A program made the position numbers and the translations under genes. DNA of 64,000 nucleotides from the NCBI GenBank assembly GCA_036250195.1, contig JAVHZZ010000015.1, positions 2,480,001 to 2,544,000 on the forward strand. The letters are read 5' to 3'. The stretch is from Mixophyes australis. Lineage: Eukaryota; Chordata; Amphibia; Anura; Limnodynastidae. The notes under the pieces are model-generated. The model had not been told where the DNA came from and made no database searches. It saw nothing but the letters and a program-made list of their open reading frames with translations. Positions within the stretch are counted from its first letter, which is position 1. The number at the start of each line of letters is the position of its first letter. Positions 45,580 to 60,900 of this stretch are shown piece after piece.

Positions 45580-48170
45580 GATTCATTATTTAATTCATGA
45601 TTCGATTCATGTTTCATGATTCAATTCATGATTCATGATTCATGATTAAATTCATGATTCATGATTCGATTCATGATTCATGATTCATGATTCAATTCAT
45701 GATTCATGATTCGATTCATGATTCATGATTCAATTCATGATTCATGATTCAATTCATGATTCATGATTTATGATTCAACTCATGATTCAATTCATGATTC
45801 ATGAATTATGATTCATGATTTGATCCATGATTCATGATTCAATTCATGATTCATGATTTGATTCATGATTCATGATTCGATTCATGATTCATGATTCGAT
45901 TCATGATTTATGATTTATGATTCAATTCATGATTCAATTCATGATTCATGATTTATGATTAAATTCATGATTCAATTCATGACTCATGATTCATGATTCG
46001 ATTCATGATTAAATTCATGATTCATGATTTAATTCATGATTCATGATTCAATTCATGAATCATGATTCATGATTCATGATTCAATTCATGATTCATGATT
46101 CAAGATTCGATTCATGATTCAATTCATGATTTATTTCAGGATTCATGATTCAATTCATGATTCATGATTCGATTCATGATTCATGATTTAATTCATGATT
46201 AATGATTCATGATTCAATTCATGATTCGATTCATGATTCATAATTCGATTCATGATTCATGATTCAATTCATGATTTATATTTTATGATTCAATTTATGA
46301 TTCAATTCATGATTTATGATTTATGATTCAATTTATGATTCAATTCATGATTCATGATTCAATTCATGATTCATGATTCATGATTCGATTCATGATTCAT
46401 GATTCATGATTCATTATTTAATTCATGACTCATGATTCGATTCATGATTCATGATTCAATTCATGATTCATGATTCATGATTCAATTCATGATTCATGAT
46501 TCATGATTCAATTCATGATTCATGATTCAATTCATGATTCATGATTCAATTCATGATTCATGATTCGATTTATGATTCATGATTCATGATTTGATTCATG
46601 ATTCAATTCATGATTCATTATTCAATTCATGATTCATGCTTCATGATTCAATTCATGATTCATGATTCATGATTCAATTCATGATTCATGATTCAATTCA
46701 TGATTCATGATTCGATTCATGATTCATGATTCATGATTCAATTCCTGATTCATGATTCGATTCATGATTCGTGATTAAATTCATGATTCATGATTTATGA
46801 TTCAATTCATGATTCAATTCATGATTCATGAATCAATTTATGAATTATGATTCATGATTTGATTCATGATTCATGATTCAATTCATGATTCATGATTTAA
46901 TTCATGATTCATGATTTGATTTATGATTCATGATTCAATTCATGAATCATGATTCATGATTCGATTTATGATTCATGATTCAATTCATGATTCATGATTT
47001 ATGATTCAATTCATGATTCGAGATTCATGATTCGATTCATGATTCAATTCATGATTCATGATTCATGATTCGATTCATGATTCAATTCATGATTCATGAT
47101 TCATGATTCGATTCATGATTCATGATTCATGATTCATGATTCATGATTCAAATCATGATTCGATTCATGATTCATGATTCAATTCATGATTTATGATTCA
47201 ATTCATGATTCATGATTCGATTTATGATTAATGATTTATGATTCGTTTCATGATTCATGATTCATTTCATGATTCGTGTTTCGATTCATAATTCATGATT
47301 TAATTCATGATTCATGATTCAATTCATGATTCATGATTCGATTCATTATTAATGATTCATGATTCGATTCATGATTCTTGATTCATTTCATGATTCATGA
47401 TTCATGATTCAATTCATGATTCATGTTTCGATTCATGTATCATGATTCTATTCATGATTCATGATTCGATTCATGATTCATGATTCATGATTCGATTCAT
47501 GATTCATGATTCAATTCATGATTCATGATTCATTATTTAATTCATGATTCTATTCATGTTACATGATTCAATTCATGATTCATGATTCATGATTCAATTC
47601 ATGATTCGATTCATGGTTTATGATTCAATTCATGATTCATGATTCAATTCATGATTCATGATTCGATTCATGATTCATGATTCAATGCATGATTCATGAT
47701 TTATGATTCAACTCATGATTCAATTCATGATTCATGAATTATGATTCATGATTCGATTCATGATTCGATTCATGTTTCATGATTCAATTCATGATTCATG
47801 ATTCAATTCATGATTCATGATTCGATTCATGATTCATGATTCAATTCATGATTCATGATTTATGATTCAACTCATGATTCAATTCATGATTCATGAATTT
47901 TGATTCATGATTCGATTCATGATTCATGATTCATGATTCATGATTCGATTCATGATTCATGAACAAATTTATGATTCATGATTTATGATTCAATTCATGA
48001 TTCAATTCATGATTCAAGATTTATGATTAAATTCATGATTCAATTCATGATTCATGATTCATGATTCGATTCATGATTCATGATTAAATTCATGATTCAT
48101 GATTTGATTCATGATTCATGATTCAATTCATGAATCATGATTCATGATTCATGATTCAATTCATGATTCA
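45580..48170 (+). repeat. Left part of the 8.1-8.4-kb recurring block, copy 1
   Basis: ATTTCAGG near 46,135, GATTTATATTTTATG 46273, TGACTCA 46426, CATGCTTCATG near 46,637, CGTGTTTCG 47275 and GTTACATG 47558 recur at about 54,165, 54376, 54529, 54,813, 55463 and 55912. The offsets are 8103, then 8188, then 8354 bp. The growth in offset reflects DNA missing around 47.45 kb in this copy. The same sub-blocks are found at 4.3-6.4 kb and 10.4-12.5 kb, which links this region to the 6.1-kb HOR family. Confidence 0.72.
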
Positions 48171-50380
48171 TGATTCATGATTCAATTCATGATTCATTTA
48201 ATGATTCATGATTCAATTCATGATTCATGATTCATGATTCAATTCATGATTCATTACATGATTCATGATTTAATTCATGATTCATGATTCATGATTCAAT
48301 TCATGATTCAATTCATGATTTATTTCATGATTCATGATTCAATTCATGATTCATGATTCATGATTCAATTCATGATTCATGATTCATGATTCAATTCATG
48401 ATTCATGATTCATGATTCAATTCATGATTCATGATTCAATTCATGATTCAATTCATGATTCATGATTCAATTCATGATTCATGATTCGATTCATGATTCA
48501 TGATTCATGATTCAATTCATGATTTATGATTCATGATTTGATTCATGATTCAATTCACGATTCATGATTCATTATTCAATTCATGATTCATGATTCATGA
48601 TTCACTTCATGATTCATGCTTCATGATTCAATTCATGATTCATGATTCATGATTCAATTCATGATTCATGATTCAATTCATGATTCATGATTCATGATTC
48701 AATTCCTGATTCATGATTCGATTCATGATTCGTGATTAAATTCATGATTCATGATTTAGGATTCAATTCATGATTCAATTCATGATTCATGAATCAATTT
48801 ATGAATTATGATTCATGATTTGATTCATGATTCATGATTCAATTCATGCTTCATGATTTAATTCATGATTCATGATTTGATTTATGATTCATGATTCAAT
48901 TCATGAATCATGATTCATGATTCGATTTATGATTCATGATTCAATTCATGATTCATGATTTATGATTCAATTCATGATTCGATTCATGATTCGAGATTCA
49001 TGATTCGATTCATGATTCAATTCATGATTCATGATTCATGATTCGATTCATGATTCAATTCATGATTCATGATTCATGATTCGATTCATGATTCATGATT
49101 CATGATTCATGATTCAAATCATGATTCGATTCATGATTCATGATTCAATTCATGATTTATGATTCAATTCATGATTCATGATTCGATTCATGATTAATGA
49201 TTTATGATTCGTTTCATGATTCATGATTCATTTCATGATTCGTGTTTCGATTCATAATTCATGATTTAATTCATGATTCATGATTCAATTCATGATTCAT
49301 GATTCGATTCATTATTAATGATTCATGATTCGATTCATGATTCTTGATTCATTTCATGATTCATGATTCATGATTCAATTCATGATTCATGTTTCGATTC
49401 ATGTATCATGATTCGATTCATGATTCATGATTCGATTCATGATTCATGATTCATGATTCAATTCATGATTCATGATTCAATTCATGATTCATGATTCGAT
49501 TTATGATTCATGATTTATGATTCATGATTCATGATTCAATTCATGATTCATGATTTGATTCATGATTCATGATTCAATTCATAATTTATGATTTATGATT
49601 CAATTTATGATTCTATTCATGATTCATGATTCGATTCATGATTCATGATTCATGATTCGATTCATGATTCATGATTCAATTCATGATTCATGATTCATTA
49701 TTTAATTCATGATTCGATTCATGTTACATGATTCAATTCATGATTCATGATTCATGATTCAATTCATGATTCGATTCATGGTTTATGATTCAATTCATGA
49801 TTCATGATTCAATTCATGATTCATGATTCAATTCATGATTCATGATTCAATTCATGATTCATGATTTATGATTCAACTCATGATTCAATTCATGATTCAT
49901 GAATTATGATTCATGATTCGATTCATGATTCGATTTATGTTTCATGATTCAATTAATGATTCATGAATTATGATTCATGATTCGATTCATGATTCAATTC
50001 ATGATTCATGATTTATGATTCAACTCATGATTCAATTAATGATTCATGAATTATGATTCATGATTCGTGATTCATGATTCGTGATTCATGATTCGATTCA
50101 TGATTCATGATCAAATTCATGATTCATGATTTATGATTCAATTCATGATTCAATTCATGATTCATGATTTATGATTAAATTCATGATTCAATTCATGATT
50201 CATGATTCATGATTCGATTCATGATTCATGATTAAATTCATGATTCATGATTTGATTCATGATTCATGATTCAATTCATGAATCATGATTCATGATTCGA
50301 TTCATGATTCATGATTCATGATTCAATTCATGATTCATGATTCGATTCATGATTCGTGATTAAATTCATGATTCATGATT
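48170..50380 (+). repeat. 2.25-kb tandem duplication, copy 1
   Basis: CATTTAATG (CATTT at 48195), CATGCTTCATG near 48,618, CGTGTTTCG 49241, GTTACATG 49723 and GATCAAATTC 50109 recur at 50433, near 50,862, 51493, 51975 and 52368, at offsets of 2238-2259 bp. The order equals 12.7-14.9 kb of the 6.1-kb HOR, so the duplication acted on that type of unit. Confidence 0.85.
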
Positions 50381-52630
50381 CATGATTCATGATTCAATTC
50401 ATGATTCATGATTCATGATTCAATTCATGATTCATTTAATGATTCATGATTCAATTCATGATTCATGATTCATGATTCAATTCATGATTCATTACATGAT
50501 TCATGATTTAATTCATGATTCATGATTCATGATTCAATTCATGATTCAATTCATGATTTATTTCATGATTCATGATTCAATTCATGATTCATGATTCATG
50601 ATTCAATTCATGATTCATGATTCATGATTCAATTCATGATTCATGATTCATGATTCAATTCATGATTCATGATTCAATTCATGATTCATGATTCAATTCA
50701 TGATTCATGATTCAATTCATGATTCATGATTCGATTCATGATTCATGATTCATGATTCAATTCATGATTTATGATTCATGATTTGATTCATGATTCAATT
50801 CATGATTCATGATTCATTATTCAATTCATGATTCATGATTCATGATTCACTTCATGATTCATGCTTCATGATTCAATTCATGATTCATGATTCATGATTC
50901 AATTCATGATTCATGATTCAATTCATGATTCATGATTCATGATTCAATTCCTGATTCATGATTCGATTCATGATTCGTGATTAAATTCATGATTCATGAT
51001 TTAGGATTCAATTCATGATTCAATTCATGATTCATGAATCAATTTATGAATTATGATTCATGATTTGATTCATGATTCATGATTCAATTCATGATTCATG
51101 ATTTAATTCATGATTCATGATTTGATTTATGATTCATGATTCAATTCATGAATCATGATTCATGATTCATGATTCGATTTATGATTCATGATTCAATTCA
51201 TGATTCATGATTTATGATTCAATTCATGATTCGATTCATGATTCGAGATTCATGATTCGATTCATGATTCAATTCATGATTCATGATTCATGATTCGATT
51301 CATGATTCAATTCATGATTCATGATTCATGATTCGATTCATGATTCATGATTCATGATTCATGATTCAAATCATGATTCGATTCATGATTCATGATTCAA
51401 TTCATGATTTATGATTCAATTCATGATTCATGATTCGATTCATGATTAATGATTTATGATTCGTTTCATGATTCATGATTCATTTCATGATTCGTGTTTC
51501 GATTCATAATTCATGATTTAATTCATGATTCATGATTCAATTCATGATTCATGAATCGATTCATTATTAATGATTCATGATTCGATTCATGATTCTTGAT
51601 TCATTTCATGATTCATGATTCATGATTCAATTCATGATTCATGTTTCGATTCATGTATCATGATTCGATTCATGATTCATGATTCGATTCATGATTCATG
51701 ATTCATGATTCAATTCATGATTCATGATTCAATTCATGATTCATGATTCGATTTATGATTCATGATTTATGATTCATGATTCATGATTCAATTCATGATT
51801 CATGATTTGATTCATGATTCATGATTCAATTCATAATTTATGATTTATGATTCAATTTATGATTCTATTCATGATTCATGATTCGATTCATGATTCATGA
51901 TTCATGATTCGATTCATGATTCATGATTCAATTCATGATTCATGATTCATTATTTAATTCATGATTCGATTCATGTTACATGATTCAATTCATGATTCAT
52001 GATTCATGATTCAATTCATGATTCGATTCATGGTTTATGATTCAATTCATGATTCATGATTCAATTCATGATTCATGATTCGATTCATGATTCATGATTC
52101 AATTCATGATTCATGATTTATGATTCAACTCATGATTCAATTCATGATTCATGAATTATGATTCATGATTCGATTCATGATTCGATTTATGTTTCATGAT
52201 TCAATTAATGATTCATGAATTATGATTCATGATTCGATTCATGATTCATGATTCAATTCATGATTCATGATTTATGATTCAACTCATGATTCAATTAATG
52301 ATTCATGAATTATGATTCATGATTCGTGATTCATGATTCGTGATTCATGATTCGATTCATGATTCATGATCAAATTCATGATTCATGATTTATGATTCAA
52401 TTCATGATTCAATTCATGATTCATGATTTATGATTAAATTCATGATTCAATTCATGATTCATGATTCATGATTCGATTCATGATTCATGATTAAATTCAT
52501 GATTCATGATTTGATTCATGATTCATGATTCAATTCATGAATCATGATTCATGATTCGATTCATGATTCATGATTCATGATTCAATTCATGATTCATGAT
52601 TCGATTCATGATTCGTGATTAAATTCATGA
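50381..52630 (+). repeat. 2.25-kb tandem duplication, copy 2
   Basis: The junction is visible at about 50,375-50,395. After CGTGATTAAATTC the sequence returns to a place equivalent to about 48,150; at the end of copy 2 the same words continue into ATTTATGATTC and GGGTCATG (52668). That is the expected signature of an unequal exchange between two out-of-register arrays. Confidence 0.85.
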
Positions 52631-55600
52631 TTCATGATTTATGATTCAATTCATGATTCAATTCATGGGTCATGAATCAATTTATGATTCATGATTCATG
52701 ATTTGATTCATGATTCATGATTCAATTCATGATTCATGATTTAATTCATGATTCATGATTTGATTCATGATTCATTATTCAATTCATGAATCATGATTCA
52801 AGATTCATGATTCGATTTATGATTCATGATTCAATTCATGATTCATGATTTATGATTCAATTCATGATTCAATTCATGATTCGAGATTCATGATTCGATT
52901 CATGATTCAATTCATAATTCATGATTCATGATTCGATTCATGATTCAATTCATGATTCATGATTCATGATTCATGATTCAATTTATGATTCATGATTCAT
53001 GATTCGATTCATGATTCATGATTCATAATTCAGGATTCAAATCATGATTCGATTCATGATTCATGATTCAATTCATAATTTATGATTCAATTCATGATTC
53101 ATGATTCGATTCATGATTAATGATTTATGATTCGTTTCATGATTCATGATTCATTTCATGATTCGTGTTTCGATTCATAATTCATGATTCAATTCATGAT
53201 TCATGATTCATGATTCGATTCATTAATCATGATTCATGATTCATGATTCGATTCATGATTCTTGATTCATTTCATGATTCATGATTCAATTCATGATTCA
53301 TGATTCGATTCATTAATCATGATTCATGATTCATGATTCGATTCATGATTCATGATTCGATTCATGATTCATGATTCGATTCATGATTCATGATTCAATT
53401 CATGATTCATGATTCAATTCATGATTCATGATTCGATTTATGATTCATGATTTATAATTCATGATTCGATTCATGATTCATGATTCAATTCATGATTTAT
53501 GATTTATGATTCAATTTATGATTCTATTCATGATTCGTGATTCGATTCATGATTCATGATTCATGATTCATTATTTAATTCATTATTCGATTCATGTTTC
53601 ATGATTCAATTCATGATTCATGATTCATGATTAAATTCATGATTCATGATTCGATTCATGATTCATGATTCATGATTCATGATTCAATTCATGATTCATG
53701 ATTCGATTCATGATTCATGATTCAATTCATGATTCATGATTCATGATTCAATTCATGATTCATGATTTATGATTCAACTCATAATTCAATTCATGATTCA
53801 TGAATTATGATTCATGATTCGATTCATGATTCATGATTCAATTCATGATTCATGATTTGATTCATGATTCATGATTCATGATTCGATTCATGATTCATGA
53901 TTCAATTCATGATTCATGATTCGATTCATGATTCATGATTCGATTCATGATTCATGATTTATGATTCAATTCATGATTCAATTCATGATTCATGATTTAT
54001 GATTAAATTCATGATTCAATTCATGATTCATGATTCGATTCATGATTAAATTCATGATTCATGATTTGATTCATGATTCATGATTCAATTCATGAATCAT
54101 GATTCATGATTCAATTCATGATTCATGATTCAAGATTCGATTCATGATTCAATTCATGATTTATTTCAGGATTCATGATTCAATTCATGATTCATGATTC
54201 GATTCATGATTCATGATTTAATTCATGATTAATGATTCATGATTCAATTCATGATTCATGATGCAATTCATGATTTATGATTCAATTCATGATTCATGAT
54301 TCGATTTATGATTCATGATTCATGATTCATGATTCATGATTCGATTCATGATTCATGATTCATGATTCAATTCATGATTTATATTTTATGATTCAATTTA
54401 TGATTCAATTCATGATTTATGATTTATGATTCAATTTATGATTCAATTCATGATTCATGATTCAATTCATGATTCATGATTCATGATTCGATTCATGATT
54501 CATGATTCATGATTCATTATTTAATTCATGACTCATGATTCGATTCATGATTCATGATTCAATTCATGATTCATGATTCATGATTCAATTCATGATTCAT
54601 GATTCATGATTCAATTCATGATTCATGATTCAATTCATGATTCATGATTCAATTCATGATTCATGATTCAATTCATGATTCATGATTCATGATTCATGAT
54701 TCATGATTCAATTCATGATTCATGATTCATGATTTGATTCATGATTCAATTCATGATTCATGATTCATTATTCAATTCATGATTCATGATTCATGATTCA
54801 CTTCATGATTCATGCTTCATGATTCAATTCATGATTCATGATTCATGATTCAATTCATGATTCATGATTCAATTCATGATTCATGATTCGATTCATGATT
54901 CATGATTCAATTCCTGATTCATGATTCGATTCATGATTCGTGATTAAATTCATGATTCATGATTTATGATTCAATTCATGATTCAATTCATGATTCATGA
55001 ATCAATTTATGAATTATGATTCATGATTTGATTCATGATTCATGATTCAATTCATGATTTATGATTTAATTCATGATTCATGATTTGATTTATGATTCAT
55101 GATTCAATTCATGAATCATGATTCATGATTCATGATTCGATTTATGATTCATGATTCAATTCATGATTCATGATTTATGATTCAATTCATGATTCGATTC
55201 ATGATTCGAGATTCATGATTCGATTCATGATTCAATTCATGATTCATGATTCATGATTCGATTAATGATTCAATTCATGATTCATGATTCATGATTCGAT
55301 TCATGATTCATGATTCATGATTCATGATTCATGATTCAAATCATGATTCGATTCATGATTCATGATTCAATTCATGATTTATGATTCAATTCATGATTCA
55401 TGATTCGATTCATGATTAATGATTTATGATTCGTTTTATGATTCATGATTCATTTCATGATTCGTGTTTCGATTCATAATTCATGATTTAATTCATGATT
55501 CATGATTCAATTCATGATTCGATTCATTATTAATGATTCATGATTCGATTCATGATTCTTGATTCATTTCATGATTCATGATTCATGATTCAATTCATGA

Positions 55601-57860
55601 TTCATGTTTCGATTCATGTATCATGATTCGATTCATGATTCATGATTCGATTCATGATTCATGATTCATGATTCAATTCATGATTCATGATTCAATTCAT
55701 GATTCATGATTCGATTTATGATTCATGATTTATGATTCATGATTCATGATTCAATTCATGATTCATGATTTGATTCATGATTCATGATTCAATTCATAAT
55801 TTATGATTTATGATTCAATTCATGATTCTATTCATGATTCATGATTCGATTCATGATTCATGATTCAATTCATGATTCATGATTCATTATTTAATTCATT
55901 ATTCTATTCATGTTACATGATTCAATTCATGATTCATGATTCATGATTCAATTCATGATTCGATTCATGGTTTATGATTCGATTCATGATTCATGATTCA
56001 ATTCATGATTCATGATTCGATTCATGATTCATGATTCAATTCATGATTCATGATTTATGATTCAACTCATGATTCAATTCATGATTCATGAATTATGATT
56101 CATGATTCGATTCATGATTCGATTCATGTTTCATGATTCAATTCATGATTCATGATTCAATTCATGATTCATGATTCGATTCATGATTCATGATTCAATT
56201 CATGATTCATGATTTATGATTCAACTCATGATTCAATTCATGATTCATGAATTATGATTCATGATTCGATTCATGATTCATGATTCATGATTCATGATTC
56301 GATTCATGATTCATGATCAAATTCATGATTCATGATTTATGATTCAATTCATGATTCAATTCATGATTCATGATTTATGATTAAATTCATGATTCAATTC
56401 ATGATTCATGATTCATGATTCGATTCATGATTCATGATTAAATTCATGATTCATGATTTGATTCATGATTCATGATTCAATTCATGAATCATGATTCATG
56501 ATTCATGATTCAATTCATGATTCATGATTCATGATTCAATTCATGATTCATTTAATGATTCATGATTCAATTCATGATTCATGATTCATGATTCAATTCA
56601 TGATTCATTACATGATTCATGATTTAATTCATGATTCATGATTCATAATTCGATTCATGATTCAATTCATGATTTATTTCATGATTCATGATTCAATTCA
56701 TGATTCATGATTCATGATTCAATTCATGATTCATGATTCATGATTCATTACATGATTCATGATTTAATTCATGATTCATGATTCATAATTCGATTCATGA
56801 TTCAATTCATGATTTATTTCATGATTCATGATTCAATTCATGATTCATGATTCATGATTCAATTCATGATTCATGATTCATGATTCAATTCATGATTCAT
56901 GATTCAATTCATGATTCATGATTCAATTCATGATTCATGATTCAATTCATGATTCATGATTCGATTCATGATTCATGATTCATGATTCAATTCATGATTC
57001 ATGATTTGATTCATGATTCATGATTCATTATTCAATTCATGATTCATGATTCATGATTCACTTCATGATTCATGCTTCATGATTCAATTCATGATTCATG
57101 ATTCAATTCATGATTCATGATTCAATTCATGATTCATGATTCATGATTCAATTCCTGATTCATGATTCGTGATTAAATTCATGATTCATGATTTAGGATT
57201 CAATTCATGATTCAATTCATGATTCATGAATCAATTTATGAATTATGATTCATGATTTGATTCATGATTCATGATTCAATTCATGATTCATGATTTAATT
57301 CATGATTCATGATTTGATTTATGATTCATGATTCAATTCATGAATCATGATTCATGATTCATGATTCGATTTATGATTCATGATTCAATTCATGATTCAT
57401 GATTTATGATTCAATTCATGATTCGATTCATGATTCGAGATTCATGATTCAATTCATGATTCAATTCATGATTCATGATTCGATTCATGATTCAATTCAT
57501 GATTCATGATTCATGATTCGATTCATTAATCATGATTCATGATTCATGATTCAAATCATGATTCGATTCATGATTCATGATTCAATTCATGATTTATGAT
57601 TCAATTCATGATTCATGATTCGATTCATGATTAATGATTTATGATTCGTTTCATGATTCATGATTCATTTCATGATTCGTGTTTCGATTCATAATTCATG
57701 ATTTAATTCATGATTCATGATTCAATTCATGATTCATGATTCGATTCATTATTAATGATTCATGATTCGATTCATGATTCTTGATTCATTTCATGATTCA
57801 TGATTCAATTCATGTTTCATGTTTCGATTCATGTATCATGATTCGATTCATGATTCATTT
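52630..57860 (+). repeat. Remainder of the 8.1-8.4-kb recurring block and partial next copy
   Basis: 52.63-53.6 kb (GGGTCATG 52668, CGTGTTTCG 53164) matches 15.0-15.9 kb. 53.6-57.8 kb repeats 45.6-49.4 kb, with CGTGTTTCG at 55463 and 57678, GTTACATG 55912 and GATCAAATTC 56317. Only one CATTTAATG-to-CGTGTTTCG section follows before the array changes at about 57,855, where CATTTCATGATTCATGAATC interrupts the expected order. It contains the perfect 140-bp duplication listed separately. Confidence 0.7.
56606..56885 (+). repeat. Perfect 140-bp tandem duplication
   Basis: The block beginning CATTACATGATTCATG at 56606 and running through CATAATTCG and ATTTATTTCATG is repeated directly from 56746. 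By eye the two 140-bp copies are identical. Homologous places elsewhere (near 6,698, 12,792, 48,250 and 50,490) have a single copy, so this is a private and recent event. Confidence 0.88.
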
Positions 57861-57914
57861 CATGATTCATGAATCATGATTAATGATTTATGATTCGTTT
57901 CATGATTCATGATT

Positions 57915-60900
57915 CGATTCATGATTAAATTCATGATTCATGATTTTATTCATGATTCATGATTCAGTTCATGAATCATGATTCATGATTCATGATTCAA
58001 TTCATGATTCATGATTCAAGATTCGATTCATGATTCAATTCATGATTTATTTCAGGATTCATGATTCAATTCATGATGCATGATTCGATTCATGATTCAT
58101 GATTTAATTCATGATTAATGATTCATGATTCAATTCATGATTCATGATGCAATTCATGATTTATGATTCAATTCATGATTCATGATTCGATTTTAGATTC
58201 ATGATTCATGATTCATGATTCATGATTCGATTCATGATTCATGATTCATGATTCATGATTCATGATTCATGATTCGATTCATGATTCATGATTCATGATT
58301 CAATTCATGATTCATGATTCGATTCATGATTCATGATTCAATTCACGATTTATATTTTATGATTCAATTTATGATTCAATTCATGATTTATGATTTATGA
58401 TTCAATTTATGATTCAATTCATGATTCATGATTCAATTCATGATTCATGATTCATGATTCGATTCATGATTTATGAATTAATTCATGATTCAATTCATGA
58501 TTCGAGATTCATGATTCGATTCATGATTCAATTCATGATTCATGATTCATGATTCGATTCATGATTCAATTCATGATTCATGATTCATGATTCATGATTC
58601 AATTTATGATTCATGATTCATGATTCGATTCATGATTCATGATTCATGATTCAAATCATGATTCGATTCATGATTTATGATTCAATTCATGATTTATGAT
58701 TCAATTCATGATTCATGATTCGATTCATGATTAATGATTTATGATTCGTTTCATGATTCATGATTCATTTCATGATTCGTGTTTCGATTCATAATTCATG
58801 ATTCAATTCATGATTCATGATTCATGATTCGATTCATTAATCATGATTCATGATTCATGATTCGATTCATGATTCTTGATTCATTTCATGATTCATGATT
58901 CAATTCATGATTCATGATTCGATTCATTAATCATGATTCATGATTCATGATTCGATTCATGATTCATGATTCGATTCATGATTCATGATTCATGATTCAA
59001 TTCATAATTCATGATTCAATTCATGATTCATGATTCGATTTATGATTCATGATTTATAATTCATGATTCGATTCATGATTCATGATTCAATTCATGATTT
59101 ATGATTTATGATTCAATTTATTATTCTATTCATGATTCATGATTCGATTCATGATTCATGATTCATGATTCATTATTTAATTCATGATTCGATTCATGTT
59201 TCATGATTCAATTCATGATTCATGATTCATGATTAAATTCATGATTCATGATTCGATTCATGATTCATGATTCATGATTCATGATTCAATTCATGATTCA
59301 TGATTTGATTCTTGATTCATGATTCATAATTCGATTCATGATTCAATTCATGATTTATTTCATGATTCATGATTCAATTCATGACTCATGATTCGATTCA
59401 TGATTCATGATTTAATTCATGATTAATGATTCATGATTCAATTTATGATTCATGATGCAATTCATGATTCATGATTCAATTCATGATTCATGATTCGATT
59501 TATGATTCATGATTCATGATTCATGATTCATGATTCGATTCATGATTCATGATTCATGATTCAATTCATGATTCATGATTCGATTCATGATTCATGATTC
59601 AATTCATGATTTATGATTTATGATTCAATTCATGATTTATGATTTATGATTCAATTTATGATTCAATTCATGATTCATGATTCAATTCATGATTCATGAT
59701 TCATGATTCGATTCATGATTCATGATTCAATTCATGATTCATTATTTAATTCATGACTCATGATTCATGATTCATGATTCATGATTCGATTCATGATTCA
59801 TGATTCAATTCATGATTCATGATTCGATTCATGATTCATGATTCGATTCATGATTCATGATTTATGATTCAATTCATGATTCATGATTTATGATTAAATT
59901 CATGATTCAATTCATGATTCATGATTCATGATTCAACTCATGAATCATGATTCATGATTCATGATTCAATTCATGATTCATGATTTATGATTCAATTCAT
60001 GATTCATTACATGATTCATGATTCAATTCATGATTCATGATTCATGATTCAATTCATAATTCATTTCATGATTCATGATTCAATTCATGATTCAAGATTC
60101 GATTCATGATTTAATTCATGATTTATTTCATGATTCATGATTCAATTCATGATTCATGATTCAATTCATGATTCATGATTAAATTCATAATTCATGATTT
60201 ATGATTCAATTCATGATTCAATTCATGATTCATGAATCAATTTATGATTCATGATTCATGATTTGATTCATGATTCATGATTCAATTCATGATTCATGAT
60301 TCATTATTCACTTCATGATTCATGATTCACTTCATGATTCATGATTCATGATTCAATTCATGATTCATGATTCATGATTCATGATTCATGATTCATGATT
60401 CATGATTCAAATCATGATTCATGATTCATGATTCAATTCATGATTCATTATTCGATTCATGATTCGTGGTTAAATTCATGATTCATGATTTATGATTCAA
60501 TTCATGATTCAATTCATGATTCATGAATCAATTTATGATTCATGATTCATGATTTGATTCATGATTCATGATTCAATTCATGATTTAATTCATGATTCAT
60601 GATTTGATTCATGATTCATGATTCAATTCATGAATCATGATTCATGATTCGATTTATGATTCATGATTCAATTCATGATTCATGATTTATGATTCAATTC
60701 ATGATTCAATTCATGATTCGAGATTCATGATTCGATTCATGATTCAATTCATGATTCATGATTCATGATTTGATTCATGATTCAATTCATGATTCATGAT
60801 TCATGATTCATGATTCAATTTATGATTCATGATTCATGATTCGATTCATGATTCATGATTCATGATTCATGATTCAAATCATGATTCGATTCATGATTCA

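Larger units (their letters stand above)
39650..45580 (+). repeat. 5.93-kb higher-order repeat, copy 2
   Basis: Counterparts of copy 1 are ATTTATATTTTAAG 39748, TGACTCA 39901, CGTGTTTCG 40691 and 40940, CAGGATTC 41928 and 43733, TA-rich pairs 42279/42374 and 44059/44154, GGGTCATG 43002 and 44789, CGTGTTTCG 43461 and 45229, and GATGTATG 45450. The nested duplication is present here too, so it arose before the 5.93-kb duplication. A loss near 44.86 kb shortens the second nested copy by 19 bp (43461 to 45229 is 1768 bp). After about 45,580 the sequence departs from the copy 1 boundary. Confidence 0.88.
1352..52675 (+). repeat. GGGTCATG landmark word, eleven dispersed copies
   Basis: The only GGG triplets I find are in CATGGGTCATGAATCAATTT, with GGG at 1352, 3965, 8854, 15001, 25962, 32047, 37054, 38848, 43002, 44789 and 52668. 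The same context with CATGATTCATG in place of CATGGGTCATG also occurs often, for example near 1050, 5067, 13333 and 34331. The GGG form is therefore a derived AT-to-GG change that spread by homogenisation. The span covers first to last copy; only the listed sites are meant. Confidence 0.85.
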
